A DNA stretch of 64,000 bases from Chrysomallon squamiferum. Taxonomy: Eukaryota > Mollusca > Gastropoda > Neomphalida > Peltospiridae. The notes under the pieces were generated by a model. It saw nothing but the letters and a program-made list of their open reading frames with translations. It was not told the origin of the DNA and searched no databases. A program made the translations under genes and the position numbers. Location of the stretch: the NCBI GenBank assembly GCA_012295275.1, contig CM022671.1, forward strand, positions 11,660,678-11,724,677, written 5' to 3'. Shown here one piece after another: positions 1 through 12,400 of this stretch (within the stretch, counting starts at the first letter, position 1; each line of letters opens with the position of its first letter).

Positions 1-697
1 ATAATAATAATAATAATTTTGATAGTAGTTGTAATAGTAATAGTGGTAGTAGTAGTTGCTGTTGTTATTGCTATTGTTACTGTTGTTGTAGTAATGGTAT
101 AGTAGCTGTGATACTAGTAACAGTGTGACGATGATGATACTGATCGCTGGTACGTATATGTTGATTGTCAGTAATTGGTTTCAGAACTGAGTTATTTATA
201 ACGATATCCAGGATTTGTATTTCATGCGGCATAACGGATTTCATTGTGTATATATTATGTTAATAAAGACAACTATTTTAGCAAAGCCTATCCGTTTACT
301 TACATCTTTTAGCCATTATATATGGCTATATATTATCTATGCTTTGCATTTGTGAGTCTGTTTCGTTTGATCGTGGGTTGAAACAAGTTCTGTGATTTAC
401 GGGATCTGAACACGGAGAAACGACCCAGTAAAATATTTTCTTAGGAAAAACTGTTTGATTGTTCTGCTTGTTTGGTTACTGATGACTTCACGGTTTAACC
501 CAGTCGCTGCTTAGCATTTATTCTGAAAATCTATCATTCGTACTTTCTTTTTTTAGGTTAGTTAGATTTTACACAAAACGACTGGGCGTTGATACTGCTT
601 TATTTCCTTTCTTTCTTTCTTTCATTGTTTTTGTATATTCGACGTATTTTATTTGTAATTAAAATTACTTTTCATAATTTGTTTATGTATATTTCAG
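1..697. other. Intronic sequence left of gene 1 sushi exon, with compound trinucleotide repeat
   Basis: Positions 1-125 are a decayed ATA/GTA/GTT trinucleotide tract. The rest to 697 is AT-rich with a CTTT tract (603-620) leading into the acceptor at 691-697. No coding exon is recognised. Confidence 0.5.
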
Positions 698-874
698 ATA
701 TCATTTCCATCTGCAAACCACTTGCCGAAGTTTCTAACGCTGTTGTTGTCTTCCAGAATCAGACGACCACCATTTATAGGTGTGTCCGATACCACGTACT
801 CGTTTCCGGCAGCATCATGCGCACGTGTGTAAATGATACATGGACCGGAAACGCGCCATCTTGTTATCTTGACA
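698..874 (+). CDS. Sushi/CCP domain exon of a membrane protein (gene 1, internal exon)
   Basis: One complete sushi (complement control protein) module. The translation has four cysteines in CCP spacing (ICKPL, YRCVRY, RTCVND, PSCYLD) and the usual Trp before the last cysteine (DTWTGNAPSC). The exon begins after an ATTTCAG acceptor (691-697) and ends before GTAAGT (875). It is 177 nt with phase 1 at both ends, the symmetric 1-1 arrangement typical of shuffled extracellular modules. The open frame begins upstream at an ATG (589), but that part is pyrimidine-rich intron. The phase 1 donor matches the phase 1 acceptor of the exon at 1469, so both belong to one gene whose 5' exons lie left of position 1. 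CCP modules mediate extracellular protein binding; the partner here is unknown. Confidence 0.8.
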
Positions 875-1468
875 GTAAGTTTTTAGTAAAAATCTGAGCT
901 GTAAATCGAGACAGGAATAACAAACCAGTAAACGTCGATTTGTCAGGCATTTTAGACAAACAAAACACAAGACAAAAAAAAAAAAAAAAAAAATTTCTTG
1001 ATTTATCTATTGTTTAGCTTGAAATTCTAATGGCACTTTATTATCCTGTTTTCCCGAGACGAATTTCCATGTACTTGGCAAACTGATTTTAATTCGATAT
1101 TTTCCCCTACCAACTTTTCTTTTGTTTTCTTTTTTGTGATGTTAAAATATTTTTCTGTAACAAGATATTAAATCTACTAACAATAGCAAGTAGCGACAAC
1201 ACATTTGGGATAAAAAAAATTTGTTTGATTTTCTTAATGACGTTTATAATAAATAAATAAATAGTAAAAAAAAAAAAAGAAAAAAGAAACAGAAAAAGTC
1301 TTTGCTTTTTTCTAGAAATAATATAGATTAATAAACAGCAGTTATGTTATTTTTATCATTTATAATAATTTATAATTATTGATAACAATTTTAACATACT
1401 TTACTTCGGGTAATTAGATTTTACTACTATTAAAACGTCGCATTAAATAATTTATTTTTGTGTTTCAG
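875..1468. other. Intron of gene 1
   Basis: A 594-bp intron, GTAAGT..TTTCAG, AT-rich with poly(A) runs near 974-993 and 1266-1279. Nothing else is recognised in it. Confidence 0.7.
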
Positions 1469-2358
1469 GTATTATGCCCAAGCCATTTCTTGTGCTGTTG
1501 ATTGTTAGTATTACAGTGTTAGTGTTTGGTGTCTGGATTCCTGTAGACTTCTATCGATTCAGGAAGAAAAAGAAAGAATGTCGAGAAAAACAACAACGCA
1601 TACAAATGATAAAACGCATTGGTCCCATGCACGTGAAAATGTTCACAGATCAGTCCCTGGACGCGGGGGACGAGGCACCTAAAACAAACGTCAGGTTTGG
1701 AATCAGTTCCATCATAGCATTCTTCAAATTTGCCAAAAAAGGAAAACACAAACGACCTAGCTCGGAGCACCAGGGAGGAAATACAGCAGCGGTAGAGAAA
1801 GGAACTAATTCCGATTCAATAAACTCGCCATCGGAACCGTCTACTTCAGCTACACCTCTCCCGATAATCCAAGAAAGAAACTACGAGAGTACAAATGAAA
1901 CTTCAGCTCTCAACGCTGTGACTTGTGTCAATCCGCAGCCCGATACTCTCGACCCGTCAGCGGAATCGCGTAACTTAATTCTCGTGACATCGAAAAGTCA
2001 GAACTTGACAAAGGAAAATGGGGTGAGAGATATGAAGACGTCGACGACATTCAGCAGTCGTGGTAAATATTCCGCTATCTCGGTGAGTGGAGGAATGAGC
2101 AAATCTCTGTCTGAAGATGACTGGAAACGAGAAAGGTTAAACAGAGATTTAACTCCAAAAAACAGAAATATTTCAGACACTTTTGTGAGAGACGGGACCC
2201 ATACGGCTGCCAACAATAGGAACCTGAATCAAACTATTCTTGTTTCACATTCTGAACATGGTTTTATAAACAGTGCAATTGCAAGTGGAGGTCACGTGTC
2301 TCAACAAATACCCACTGTCAAACTTCCACCTCTTTCTGCAAAACCAAATAAAGAATAA
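1469..2358 (+). CDS. Transmembrane segment and long cytoplasmic tail of the sushi protein (gene 1, last exon)
   Basis: Terminal exon following a TTTCAG acceptor (1463-1468), entered in phase 1. The join with the sushi exon makes a Ser codon, followed by IMPKPF and one strong hydrophobic segment (about 22 residues, PFLVLLIVSITVLVFGVW), then the stop-transfer sequence RFRKKKKE. The remaining roughly 250 residues are hydrophilic, Ser/Thr/Asn-rich and low in hydrophobics, so probably a disordered cytoplasmic tail, ending KPNKE at TAA 2356-2358. Topology is type I with the sushi domain outside. The tail resembles no family I know. A candidate AATAAA lies at 2639-2644. The ATG at 1474 is internal, not a start. 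Exon-intron logic is strong; receptor or adhesion function is inference from architecture only. Confidence 0.75.
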
Positions 2359-2393
2359 GCATGAATTAAATAGGTCATTAACGAAAATTAATT

Positions 2394-2447
<54 letters not shown>

Positions 2448-4334
2448 TATTTTAAAAACGAAAGATAAGACGATGAAGAAAAACAAAATTAAAATGATTA
2501 TTTCTGCCAAAACGAAATTACTGCAATATCTACAGACATTAGAACAATTATTATATATTTACAAATTACCCGTCCAGAGTTATTTCTCTTTAGCACTCTC
2601 TGAAATAACAAGATGCTGATTCGTACAGTATTTGCCAAAATAAAGATGATAGTAACGTGGGTTATTAATTTATTTATTTATTTTGAAACACGACACTTAT
2701 TCAGCAAGTCCCACCTATTATGATGTCACTATTTATTCTAAACAGTTGTTTCAGCCGTGTTTCACAAATTATCATTGTGTAACTAATAGCTACTGTATTT
2801 GTTTATTTTCTTTCAAGGAAAACTGCCCTAATATATAAACAAATTTTAAAAAATCATGTAAATAATGAATGTTTCTAAAATGCACTGATCAATTATTTTA
2901 TTGAAAAACAGTCTAAACTATTACATGAAACAAAAAATAAATGCGTTTGAATGATATATATCAAATAACAGAATGATTCTGTTGTTTAAAACAATAACTG
3001 TTTATATGAATAACTAGAGTACAAATGATGTCAGTAGTTACTGTCGACATTTTGGGACAAAGAGTGGAGGTGTTTCGTTTCTGTCCTTACACTTTCAATA
3101 TTTGAAAACATCAATATTTCAAATCTGTGATGAAAGAAGAAATCACATGTAAAAACCTTGAATGAACTGTCTGGTTTATTAATTCAGTTATCACAGATTT
3201 CTGACTTGAGGTCATGCAACATTTTCTGTTAGGTTACGTATTTCATAAGCCGTCCTGGTAGAAGAAAAAAAAAAAAATAGAAAAGATTTCACCGACTTGT
3301 ACTGTTTCAGCTGACACATCTCCAAACAGAGTTTACTCTTAAACAGAGAAATAAATGATAGTAATTACACACGTACACCTCTATCCACTACTTGTATCAG
3401 ATGTCGTTAATGTAAAGAGTCTTTAAAGTATTATCAGAGTAGTAATGTCTGATTTTGAAAATAGGTCGGCTGTTGTATAATGTATGCATTGTGGAAAATC
3501 ATGTTTAGATTTATTATTTAATTAACGTTATAGAATTATTAATATTTTTGTACAAAATGAACTGGAAATTCTTTATTATTCCTTGAAAGTGATAACATTT
3601 CTGCACGTTCAGTCATTTTATTTTGATGTTTACAAATACAGAAATACATGTACTGATATATATTTTGTATTTATTAAGTGTAATAAAACATTCTGTTGTT
3701 GTAGTAGTGTTATAGTTGTTACTGTTATTGTAGTCATTTCATTATAATTAAATTAGTGTTATTATAATTAATTTAGTGTTTATTATAATTAATTTAGTGT
3801 TTATTATAAATGAACGTTCGAGAGAACGCCGATTATCCCCATGGTGGTTAATTAGTTTTAATATTTATCAGCAACAGGATTTAAGATTTACTATAATCAT
3901 GTTTACTTTTATTTATTTTATTGTATTTTATTTATTTATTCCTTTTTTTTTCTTCATTTATTTTTTTTCTTTTTTTAAGAACCCAACATTTGAAATAAAA
4001 GAAACAAAAAAATAAAATATGAAAAATTCTGACCCTCCCTCATTTATTCATATAAAAATGATTTGTTTTATTTTTAGTCAAATTAGTTTTTACACATGAA
4101 TATTCAGTTTAGACAATTTCAAATTTTTATATTAACTTAACGCTAGATTATTTATAGCAACTGCATTTTCATTTGATACAGCACTCTTCTTATTATTATT
4201 ATTATTTATAAGATTTAAAAGAATAATAATAGTAATTTACTATTAATTTTGCAGACATTTTGAATTTATCTATCGCGAGTTATCTTCCCTTATAATAATA
4301 AACTGAACGATACACGAAGTGACGGCAAACAAAC
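2359..4334. other. Intergenic region between gene 1 and NUDT2
   Basis: Contains an (AAT)n tract at about 2394-2446, a candidate AATAAA at 2639-2644 and AT-rich sequence. Three short direct repeats of TTATAATTAATTTAGTGTT type sit at about 3741-3805. The last ~120 bp (4210-4334) should hold the NUDT2 5' UTR and promoter; I see no clear TATA element. Confidence 0.5.
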
Positions 4335-4455
4335 ATGACTTTTACTTTAGATATTCGCGCTGCGGGTATCATAGTCTACCGGTGCCTACGAGGGGAACTG
4401 CAGTACCTGTTACTACAGGCCAACAAACATAAACGACACTGGACTCCTCCGAAAG
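4335..4455 (+). CDS. nudt2: Bis(5'-nucleosyl)-tetraphosphatase (Ap4A hydrolase), exon 1
   Basis: First coding exon of NUDT2, an asymmetric diadenosine tetraphosphate hydrolase that cleaves Ap4A to AMP and ATP. Translation from ATG 4335 gives 40 residues: MTFTLDIRAAGIIVYR at the start and LLLQANKHKRHWTPPK at the end, the conserved Nudix N-terminal strands and the WTPPKG segment preceding the Nudix box. It ends in phase 1 before GTTTGA at 4456. Spliced to the exon at 5135 it gives a 146-aa protein, within one residue of vertebrate NUDT2 (147 aa). No in-frame ATG lies close upstream, and the family is known to begin only a few residues before the AAGIIVYR strand, which supports this start. Soluble housekeeping enzyme; no signal peptide. 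Confidence 0.95.
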
Positions 4456-5134
4456 GTTTGATAAAGTCTTTGTAGTCAGGCAACTTTCTCATCGAGTATG
4501 GAGTCGCTTTCAGTAGCCGACTAAGAATAACTGTCGAGAGATAATGTTTACCAATAGTCTAGTTCTGTTTAACGTTAAAATAGTATACTGCCATAAAAAA
4601 GAACAGTTCAGAAAATTTAATATCTTTCATATGGTGTTATTTATTTATTTATTTGTTTGTGCTGACGTGGATGCAGTCGTATTTCTGTGTGGGTTTCAGT
4701 TATTATATTTCAAAAATTAATTAGTCCTGAATGCCTTTTATTTAATGCGGCAATTTTTGTTTTCTTTATTTTATTATTTAATACTTATTATGTATAAATA
4801 TCTCCAAATTTTGTTAGCGTTAGCATTTTCATTTTGAATAATAATTATGAATATACCTTATATTTAATTTATTATCATAGCGTCCAAATAGATATTGGAC
4901 ATTAACAGTAGAGTCTAAGATCATGATCCAAGTTTCTCTAAGATATTCCTGGATTCGCCACTGATACAGTTACATCAGAAGCGTATAGAAGACAGATATA
5001 GAGCGAGAGAACGACTTTTAGTAATTAATAAAATATAAACTCCTTAAATTAATAAGCAATAAATTACAAATTCATGCTAAATATAAACTATTTGCAAATC
5101 ACTTTATATATCTAAACACTCATTGATTGTTCAG
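4456..5134. other. NUDT2 intron
   Basis: A 679-bp phase 1 intron, AT-rich, with no recognised element. It separates WTPPK from the Nudix box, splitting the Gly codon of the signature. Confidence 0.85.
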
Positions 5135-5454
5135 GTCGCGTGGATCCCGGCGAAGTAGAACTGCAGACGGCTTTCAGAGAAACTGAGGAGGAGTCTGGGA
5201 TACGTAAAGATCAGCTCAACGTCATCGAAGACTTCAGTCGTGAACTGCACTACAACGTCAGCGACGGAAGACACAAGAGAGTGATATACTGGCTGGCCGA
5301 ACTGAAGCAACCAGAAACGCCAATCACGATATCAAATGAACATCTTGTATATAAGTGGTACAACACTGAAGAAGCTTTGAAGATCCTGCAAAGTTTTCCC
5401 GACATGCAAACCATTTTGAGAGAAGCTGACGCTTTTATACGTAATATGAAATGA
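5135..5454 (+). CDS. nudt2: Bis(5'-nucleosyl)-tetraphosphatase (Ap4A hydrolase), exon 2 with Nudix box
   Basis: Second and last exon, after acceptor TTCAG (5130-5134); the split codon restores Gly41. Residues 41-63 satisfy the Nudix signature GX5EX7REUXEEXGU exactly: Gly41, Glu47, Arg55-Glu56, Glu59-Glu60, Gly62, Ile63. The metal-binding REXXEE glutamates are intact, so the enzyme should be active. Downstream come the family segments FSRELHYNV, VIYWLAELK and SNEHLVYKWYNTEEA, and a short C-terminal helix ending RNMK at TGA 5452-5454. The GTG at 5140 is the internal Val43, not an alternative start. The exon is clearly GC-richer than its intron. A possible ATTAAA at 5813-5818 could serve for polyadenylation. 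Confidence 0.97.
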
Positions 5455-5921
5455 AGTTTTCATTTTTTTTTTTTAAATTTTGACTTGTATATTATTATCC
5501 TTTCAGCATTATAATTGTTTCAAACGGTTATCTCAAAACATTATAAGAACCTCCGAACAGTTTTTTCTCGATATTGTTAACACAGCAGTTTACACATACA
5601 GGAATTCATGCAGTTTGTGAATGTTAGAGGAGTTTCTTGACTATTTCATGGATAATGTTTATCCTCACAAAATTATTCATTTACATTTACTAGCTTCTCT
5701 GGCTCATGTCTGTCGATGATAACAAAATGTTAAATTAGTGTTTGTGGACGACACAGATTATATTAATTCGTTTTATTTACTTGGCTTTATTTAGTGACTG
5801 TTATAGAAGTCTATTAAAATTTGACAGAAGACAATAATGTATAATTAGACAACAGTATTCTACTAAGATCAGAATACATTAAGCATGTTAACTACCAGAA
5901 TTACCTATTAGTATGTAATTG

Positions 5922-6231
5922 TTTAACTTGACTTTGGTAAAACTGAGAACTTGACAACTCAGACTTGTGTGTATATATATATGTATTCACTGACTGATTC
6001 TTTAACTTGACTTTGGTAAAACTGAGAACTTGACAACTCAGACTTGTGTGTGTATATATGTATTCACTGACTGATTCTTTAACTTGACTTTGGTAAAACT
6101 GAGAACTTGACAACTCAGACTTGTGTGTGTATATATGTATTCACTGACTGATTCTTTAACTTGACTTTGGTAAAACTGAGACCTTGACAACTCAGACTTG
6201 TGTGTGTATATATGTATTCACTGACTGATTC
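5922..6231. repeat. 77-bp minisatellite, 4 copies
   Basis: Four tandem copies beginning TTTAACTTGACTTTGG at 5922, 6001, 6078 and 6155. The first is 79 bp, with a longer GTATAT run; the others are 77 bp. Identity is nearly perfect (for example one A to C change, GAGACC for GAGAAC, in copy 4), so the expansion is recent. It lies 3' of NUDT2. Confidence 0.95.
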
Positions 6232-7601
6232 TTTAATCCCCGCTTATGACAAGCACAAAGCCGCATTAACTTTCATTTTATCGGTTCTGATGAAATATAT
6301 CAAACTGCTGCACCAGTTAAATGCATTTATTCATAGACTGTAATAAAATACAAATGCATAAATCGTTCTTTAAAACATGTACAATATTATATATACATCT
6401 ACGATGTCCAAGTAAGAACAAAACATTATATTTAAACATTCAGGCACATTTAAGAATTAAATGGATCGAAAAAAGCGACTTTCATTTTCTGTGTAACAAA
6501 ATTTATTTCGTCATGAAGGTTAAACATCGTTAACGAACCTCTTTAAGAAATCCTATAATAGTTTAATATTTATCTTTCTGAAACAGTTTATCTTCAACCA
6601 CATGCACATCATATACAGTTGAAGTTTATGGGAACGTGCACGCACACGCACACATTAAATTTTATATTTTATAAGGAAGCTTACTAAAGAAAAGGCATTA
6701 AATGTGTTTTTTCAATATTTATTTGTATCCTGATTACCTTAATAGTGTATCCTGATTAATCAGTAATTACAGGTATTATTTTGTTTATTTTTACTTGAAT
6801 TAATTAACAATAAATGTTTGATTAATTAATTAACAATAAATGTTTGATTAATTAATAACTGCAGTTATCTCTTTATATATTGTTCTTTAATACTATATAT
6901 TTGATTAATTAGTATTACAGGTATTCGTCTCTTTAATTTTATAAGTTATTACAGGTACAGTTTTTATATTTTCAGCTGAATAATGTACTTTTTGATTAAC
7001 CAGTAATTTTTGGTGTATTTTATTATTTTGTTATCGGAATAGCGTACTTTGATTAATTTCTAATTACAAAAGTACATTGTTACCAGAGTAGTTAGCTTAC
7101 TTTTGTTAATTAAAAATTACTAGTTTACTTGATAAAACTGTTACCTGCTATTTAATTAATTAGTAATTACTTGTATACTTTGTGATGCTGTTACTCAGTA
7201 TAAAAAGACTGAACCTCTTTTAACAGTCCTGTATTTGAAATATTAAACAAAATGAAAGTGAACTGATTATAATTATGTACTACGTTGCGAACATTTTTTT
7301 TTTTTTTAAATGTATCTATGTGTATGTTATTATCTGTTAACTGATAATAGTTATGATATATAATAAATTATCAGGTTTTTTTAAAACTGTCTTCTGTTTT
7401 ATCTCACTATCTTACTATCTCACGTTTTTTCTTTTGTGTTTGTTAAAATGTTTAACTTGGATGTTACAAAAGTAGAATCTACACAGCTTGAATCTGATTT
7501 TTGTCATTAAAAAAAATTAAATAAAATAAAAGAAGAAAACGTTTATTAATAGTTTATCACTATTTCTGTATCATTGTGTTCTATTGTTAAATATAGATTA
7601 A

Positions 7602-7656
<55 letters not shown>

Positions 7657-9050
7657 TAATAAATAAATAAATAAATAAATCCAAAAAAACCGAGAATAAA
7701 TACCGCCCTGTTGTAACTGTAACTTGATATTACTGAAATTATCTCACGTTAGTGTATTGCCAAGGGAGGTAAGTCTAGCTAGCTTACTTCATTTTCATTT
7801 CCAGAACTTAATACTTTAATGTGTTTTCTCAAAAACGTAGAGAAGCCAGTGAGCTAAACAAAATTCTCTATAAACTGACTAATATCCCAAAAATATTCTC
7901 CTTCCACTGTTATCTTTAGTATTGAGGAACAGATTTTGATTCAGTGTATTTCAACACTTAGGAGCTCTGAGTGTAGTAAGGAACGGATGTAAAGTAAAAT
8001 ATAACAGTGAATACTAAAATGTACTCAGTGTACTACTTACTTGAAAACTTGTTAAATCTTTTCAATCGTAACATTGTATCCGCCAGAATTATGCTTATTA
8101 TTTTTATATTAAATGTTATTTTGTTATTGTTTTCATTATTCATCATCATCATTATCATGTATGTGTATATATATATATATATATGCGTATATAAAACAAA
8201 AAATAACTCAACATTACTTTTCTTTGTTTTGTGTAAAATAAACTTTTATATAAGAGGAACATCTATAAACATTAATAAAATATTTTTGTTTTTATCAACG
8301 TTTTTTTTTTTATATATATATAATTAAGAAAACAAGAAACCATTTTAATTTTAATCTGTGTTTTTTATATACTATTTATGATTTAGATAAGAGCAACAAT
8401 AAACACATTTTCCTTTTAATCAGATTTTTTTTCTCTCTTTTGAAATATATTTATTTCTGGTTATACTCTAAAATGTGCCAGTTCAAGAGAGTTAATTTTG
8501 CGAATCCAAAATATCATTGAAATTTTATTATTATCATCATCATCATCATCATTCATCCATCCATCCATCCATCCATAAATACATACATTTATACAAATAT
8601 CAAATACAGAGAAACATAGATATAACCATACACACATACATAAATACGCACATTCATATATAAACACACACGTACATACAAACACACATAAATACATACA
8701 TACATACATACAGACATCTATTGGCAATCGAACGCTTCTGCCCAACAGTGTGTTTCAACTTAACAATATGTAGCAACACAAGTCATTCACTTGTGCCTAT
8801 TGCGACATGCTTTAATAATGAACAGAAGTCTAACAACATTACTCATTCACCTCACATTGTAAGTTCTGTCTTTTCGTGGAGCATTGCTGTTTTGTAGAAA
8901 CAGATATTGTAAACGTTTAAAGCAAAGGAACACTGGAGAGAAACATAATTTTGACTCCGGGGATCTTAGGCGAAAAGATAAAAATGTCTTAAGCTTGATG
9001 GGGGATTCGTCTTTGTACGTACGCGGAAATCGAAACAAATATCGAATTTC

Positions 9051-9081
9051 CACGTGAAACCGTTTATCCTTTGATCACGTG
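9051..9081. promoter_or_regulatory. Pair of CACGTG E-boxes upstream of gene 3
   Basis: Two palindromic CACGTG hexamers (9051-9056 and 9076-9081) 25 bp apart, about 0.4 kb before the gene 3 ATG, where the sequence turns GC-richer. bHLH-zip factors (USF/Myc/MITF classes) bind this motif in animals. The second has the extended form TCACGTGAC. Functional use is inference. Confidence 0.3.
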
Positions 9082-9462
9082 ACTGTGAAAACTGAGGAAA
9101 GATAGTGAAAGTGTTTGCCGGCTGCAGGCGGTTCGCTGTTAGTCAAGAGGGTGGCAGAAAGCGGTGGCTGGTTCCATACACATAGCCACTACAACCGCGA
9201 CGTAATATTATGCCACCAGGGGACTCTGGCCTATCATTCAGCTGTGGCTACAGATGAGGAAATAACGTGTTTGCTCTCGTCAGATGAGATATAGGTCATA
9301 CACAATGGTCGATACTGTGACGGAAATTATTCTTTAATCGCCGGAGCATTTTGGACAGTTGGAAGGCAGTGGCAGAACTCGCTGGAAGTGAGTGAAAGAC
9401 ATGGTTCTGAAGCAGACGATAATTTGATTTTCGCCGCGAAAACATTCTGATAAACAATAACC

Positions 9463-9608
9463 ATGGATGAGTTAGGAAAAATGGTGTTCAGGAGTTACCA
9501 TGACTGGATTTTACCAAAGAAAATATTGTTGGGGATATTAATATTTTCTGTCATATTTCTTTTTATTGGTATTATACTGCTTGCCATAGCCGGTTCAAGA
9601 AATGCTGG
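9463..9608 (+). CDS. Two-membrane-segment protein of unknown family, exon 1 (gene 3)
   Basis: First coding exon. The ATG at 9463 is in good Kozak context (ATAACCATGG). It encodes about 20 hydrophilic residues (MDELGKMVFRSYHDWILPKK) and then a strong hydrophobic helix of about 24 residues, ILLGILIFSV continuing through IFLFIGIILL to AIAG. It ends GSRNAG in phase 2 before a consensus GTAAGT donor at 9609. The phase 2 donor matches the acceptor at 19509 after a 9.9-kb intron. The full product is 294 aa in three exons. I do not recognise the family; the general plan (two close TM helices, long soluble C-terminal tail) is shared by several small TMEM-type proteins. Confidence 0.75.
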
Positions 9609-11002
9609 GTAAGTTTCGTAGCATAATGTCATTACAATAAATATTGTGTTCACATTGAGTTGATAGCCGGTGATAGCTGTTTTCATACGAATACACAATA
9701 TAAAGTAATGATCCATGGAGTACACTAAATAAATTCTGAAGTCCAAATGGTTTTAAGGCAGCAATCATTTACGTTATCTTTTGTTAACAATTTGAAAAAC
9801 GTACTGATGTATTAAATACAATACTTATATAACCGCCTTCTCTTGACTGCATTGTTTTAGAATCGTTAATGATAATTATTATAATTGAAAAGAGACAATC
9901 AGATAAAAATAAGCTTACATTTATTTTGGGGTGGGGGGGGCTGGAATAATTTTAGATAGTTATTTTAGATAGATGTTACTGCCATACCGTCTGATCTTCT
10001 GTATGTATATCTGTATGTGTTTACATATATATATATTAGAAAGAGCTGCAATTTAAAAAAAAATAATAAATATTTAATTTATTATCGATTCAGTTTCTAA
10101 AGGAAGTAATATAAATATGATATCGTCTATTCTGTTTATTAAAAAAAAGGGGGAAAAATGTGTAATTTAAAAAATTATACTCTCGGCTAAATTACATAAT
10201 AAAATCCCATTCATCGGTTTCTTCCTATTAGTAATATACCCGTTTCATTTACAGAATTAATTGACTGCTTCTAGCTTGGTAACCGAATCATTTACTTCAC
10301 TTGCATCAAAACACTGAGTCGTTATTAACGCGCGATGCAGTAAGAGAGGCGTTCCATCGGAGGATAGCCAAACTTAGAACTCTCCTATTGATTCTTTATT
10401 TATATCTTCACGTAACGTGCGTTTCCCCGTCACTGGCACGTTAGATTAATACTCAAAGACTGCAGTTTCTGGCAATAATTGAAATACCATTTGCATTGCC
10501 AGTCTGAAAGGCGCCTTGAAAGCTACGTGGTTACCTCTAAACATATTACAAGGTTTTACCTTAGAATTACACGTAGAAGCAACGAGCCAAGTAGAACTGT
10601 TTGTTTTCCTGACAGCTGAGCTCTGTAAAGTGAGTGGAAACAGCGGCATGCTTTTCTCTCCCTTTTACTGAATTGGCAAACGGGTAATTTAGATTTTTAC
10701 TAATTTCCATGGCTTGAAGTGACTGGCAGTAACGTTTACAAAGAGTCGGTGACCTAATGTGAATGTTTCTCACTAAACATAACTTCATGATGTTTAAGAA
10801 AAAGAACATCTCTGTGAAATCAGTGTAAACTAATGTTAAAAATCCATTAATACAATTTCTATAAACTGTTCACTAATTTCTTTTCTTCTTCTTTTATTAA
10901 TACGTATATTTTGTCAGTTTAGTCTTTAAGTCTGGCAGCAGTGCAATGGTTGTATAACAAATCTTTTAATCAGTATGTGTGTGTATATATACCGAAATAC
11001 CT

Positions 11003-11046
<44 letters not shown>

Positions 11047-11172
11047 CTGTCCTCACAGTAACCCCAAAAACAAAGGAAAACAATTTAAACATGCAACTCA
11101 CACCACGCAAAAAGATTTAATTATATCATTTAAAAAGCATTATTTGAGTAAACGCTTAAATAATGATAATAA

Positions 11173-11218
<46 letters not shown>

Positions 11219-11513
11219 TAAAAATTCGTCTGTTTATACATTTTCATTAAAAGATGAGGCATTCATCACACTCTCACTATCTGCTGTAACTGAACACAGT
11301 GTCTGAATTAACCTCTAATGACCAGCAAGTGTTTCACGAAATCATTACAATACCGGATGCCAGAGAAGATGAAATAACTTACACTAAACATTTAATAAAA
11401 TATGAGAAAGAAAACCATGTTATGTTTTCAGTATTACTACTGATTAGCAGATTTATTTCATTTCATTTCCTAATGTTGCTACTGTTATTTTTAAACACCA
11501 TTACTAGTAAATA

Positions 11514-12400
11514 CTAGCAACAAAAGTCACTACCAGTCCTTTCAGTCTTATGACGACGCTGCTGTAGCAAGAACAGTCACTACTAGTGCTTTCAGTCTTA
11601 TGACGACACTGCTGTAGCTACAACAGTCACTACTAGTGCTTTCAGTCTTATGACGACGCTGCTGTAGCAACAACAGACACTACTAGTGCTTTCAGTCTTA
11701 TGACGACACTGCTGTAGCAACAACAGTCACTACTAGTGCTTTCAGTTGTATGACGACGCTGCTGTAGCAACAACAGTCACTACTAGTGCTTTCAGTTGTA
11801 TGACGACGCTGCTGTAGCAACAACAGTCACTACTAGTGCTTTCAGTTGTATGACGACACTGCTGTAGCAACAACAATCACTACTAGTGCTTTCAGTGATA
11901 TGACGACACTGCTGTAGCAACAACAGTCACTACTAGTGCTTTCAGTCTTATGACGAAAGTGCTATAGCAACAACAGTCACTACTAGTGCTTTCAGTCTTA
12001 TGACGACACTGCTGTAGCAACAACAGTCACTACTAGTGCTTTCAGTCTTATGACGACGCTGCTGTAGCAACAACAGTCACTACTAGTGCTTTCAGTCTTA
12101 TGACGACACTGCTGTAGCAACAACAGTCACTACTAATGCTTTCAGTCTTATGACGACACTGCTGTAGCAACAACAGTCACTACTAGTGCTTTCAGTCTTA
12201 TGACGACACTGATGATGCAACAACAGTCACTACTAGTGCTTTCAGTCTTATGACGACACTGCTGTAGCAACAACAGTCACTACTAGTGCTTTCAGTCTTA
12301 TGACGACACTGATGATGCAACAACAGTCACTACTAGTGCTTTCAGTCTTATGACGATACCGCTATAGCGACAAACAATTTTTACTAGTATTTTCAGTCGT
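11514..12400. repeat. 50-bp minisatellite, about 17-18 copies
   Basis: Tandem unit of 50 bp with core CACTACTAGTGCTTTCAGTC followed by TTATGACGACACTGCTGTAG and CAACAACAGT. Copies differ by a few substitutions, such as CTTATG/TTGTATG/GATATG, ACACT/ACGCT and CTGTAG/ATGATG. Edge copies are the most diverged. Most units carry the 11-nt palindrome CACTACTAGTG. The array sits within gene 3 intron 1. Confidence 0.97.

Larger units (their letters stand above)
5455..9462. other. Intergenic region between NUDT2 and gene 3
   Basis: Besides the 77-bp minisatellite, this holds a 22-bp TTAATTAACAATAAATGTT duplication (about 6799-6850), an (AAT)n/(AAAT)n tract (7600-7681), (AT)n at 8164-8185, a CATC run (about 8530-8572) and ATACATAC tracts (about 8575-8710). 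From about 9050 the base composition becomes GC-richer, consistent with the promoter and 5' UTR of gene 3. No other gene is recognised; the open frames here are low-complexity. Confidence 0.5.

Noticed and set aside
589-697. In-frame ATG and hydrophobic sequence before the sushi exon, as a start codon with signal peptide
   Set aside because: It is the pyrimidine-rich intron before an ATTTCAG acceptor; exon phase 1 on both sides shows that the reading frame is entered by splicing.
5140-5454. NUDT2 exon 2 as an independent gene starting at GTG 5140
   Set aside because: GTG is Val43 inside the Nudix box; the upstream exon supplies the N-terminus with perfect phase.
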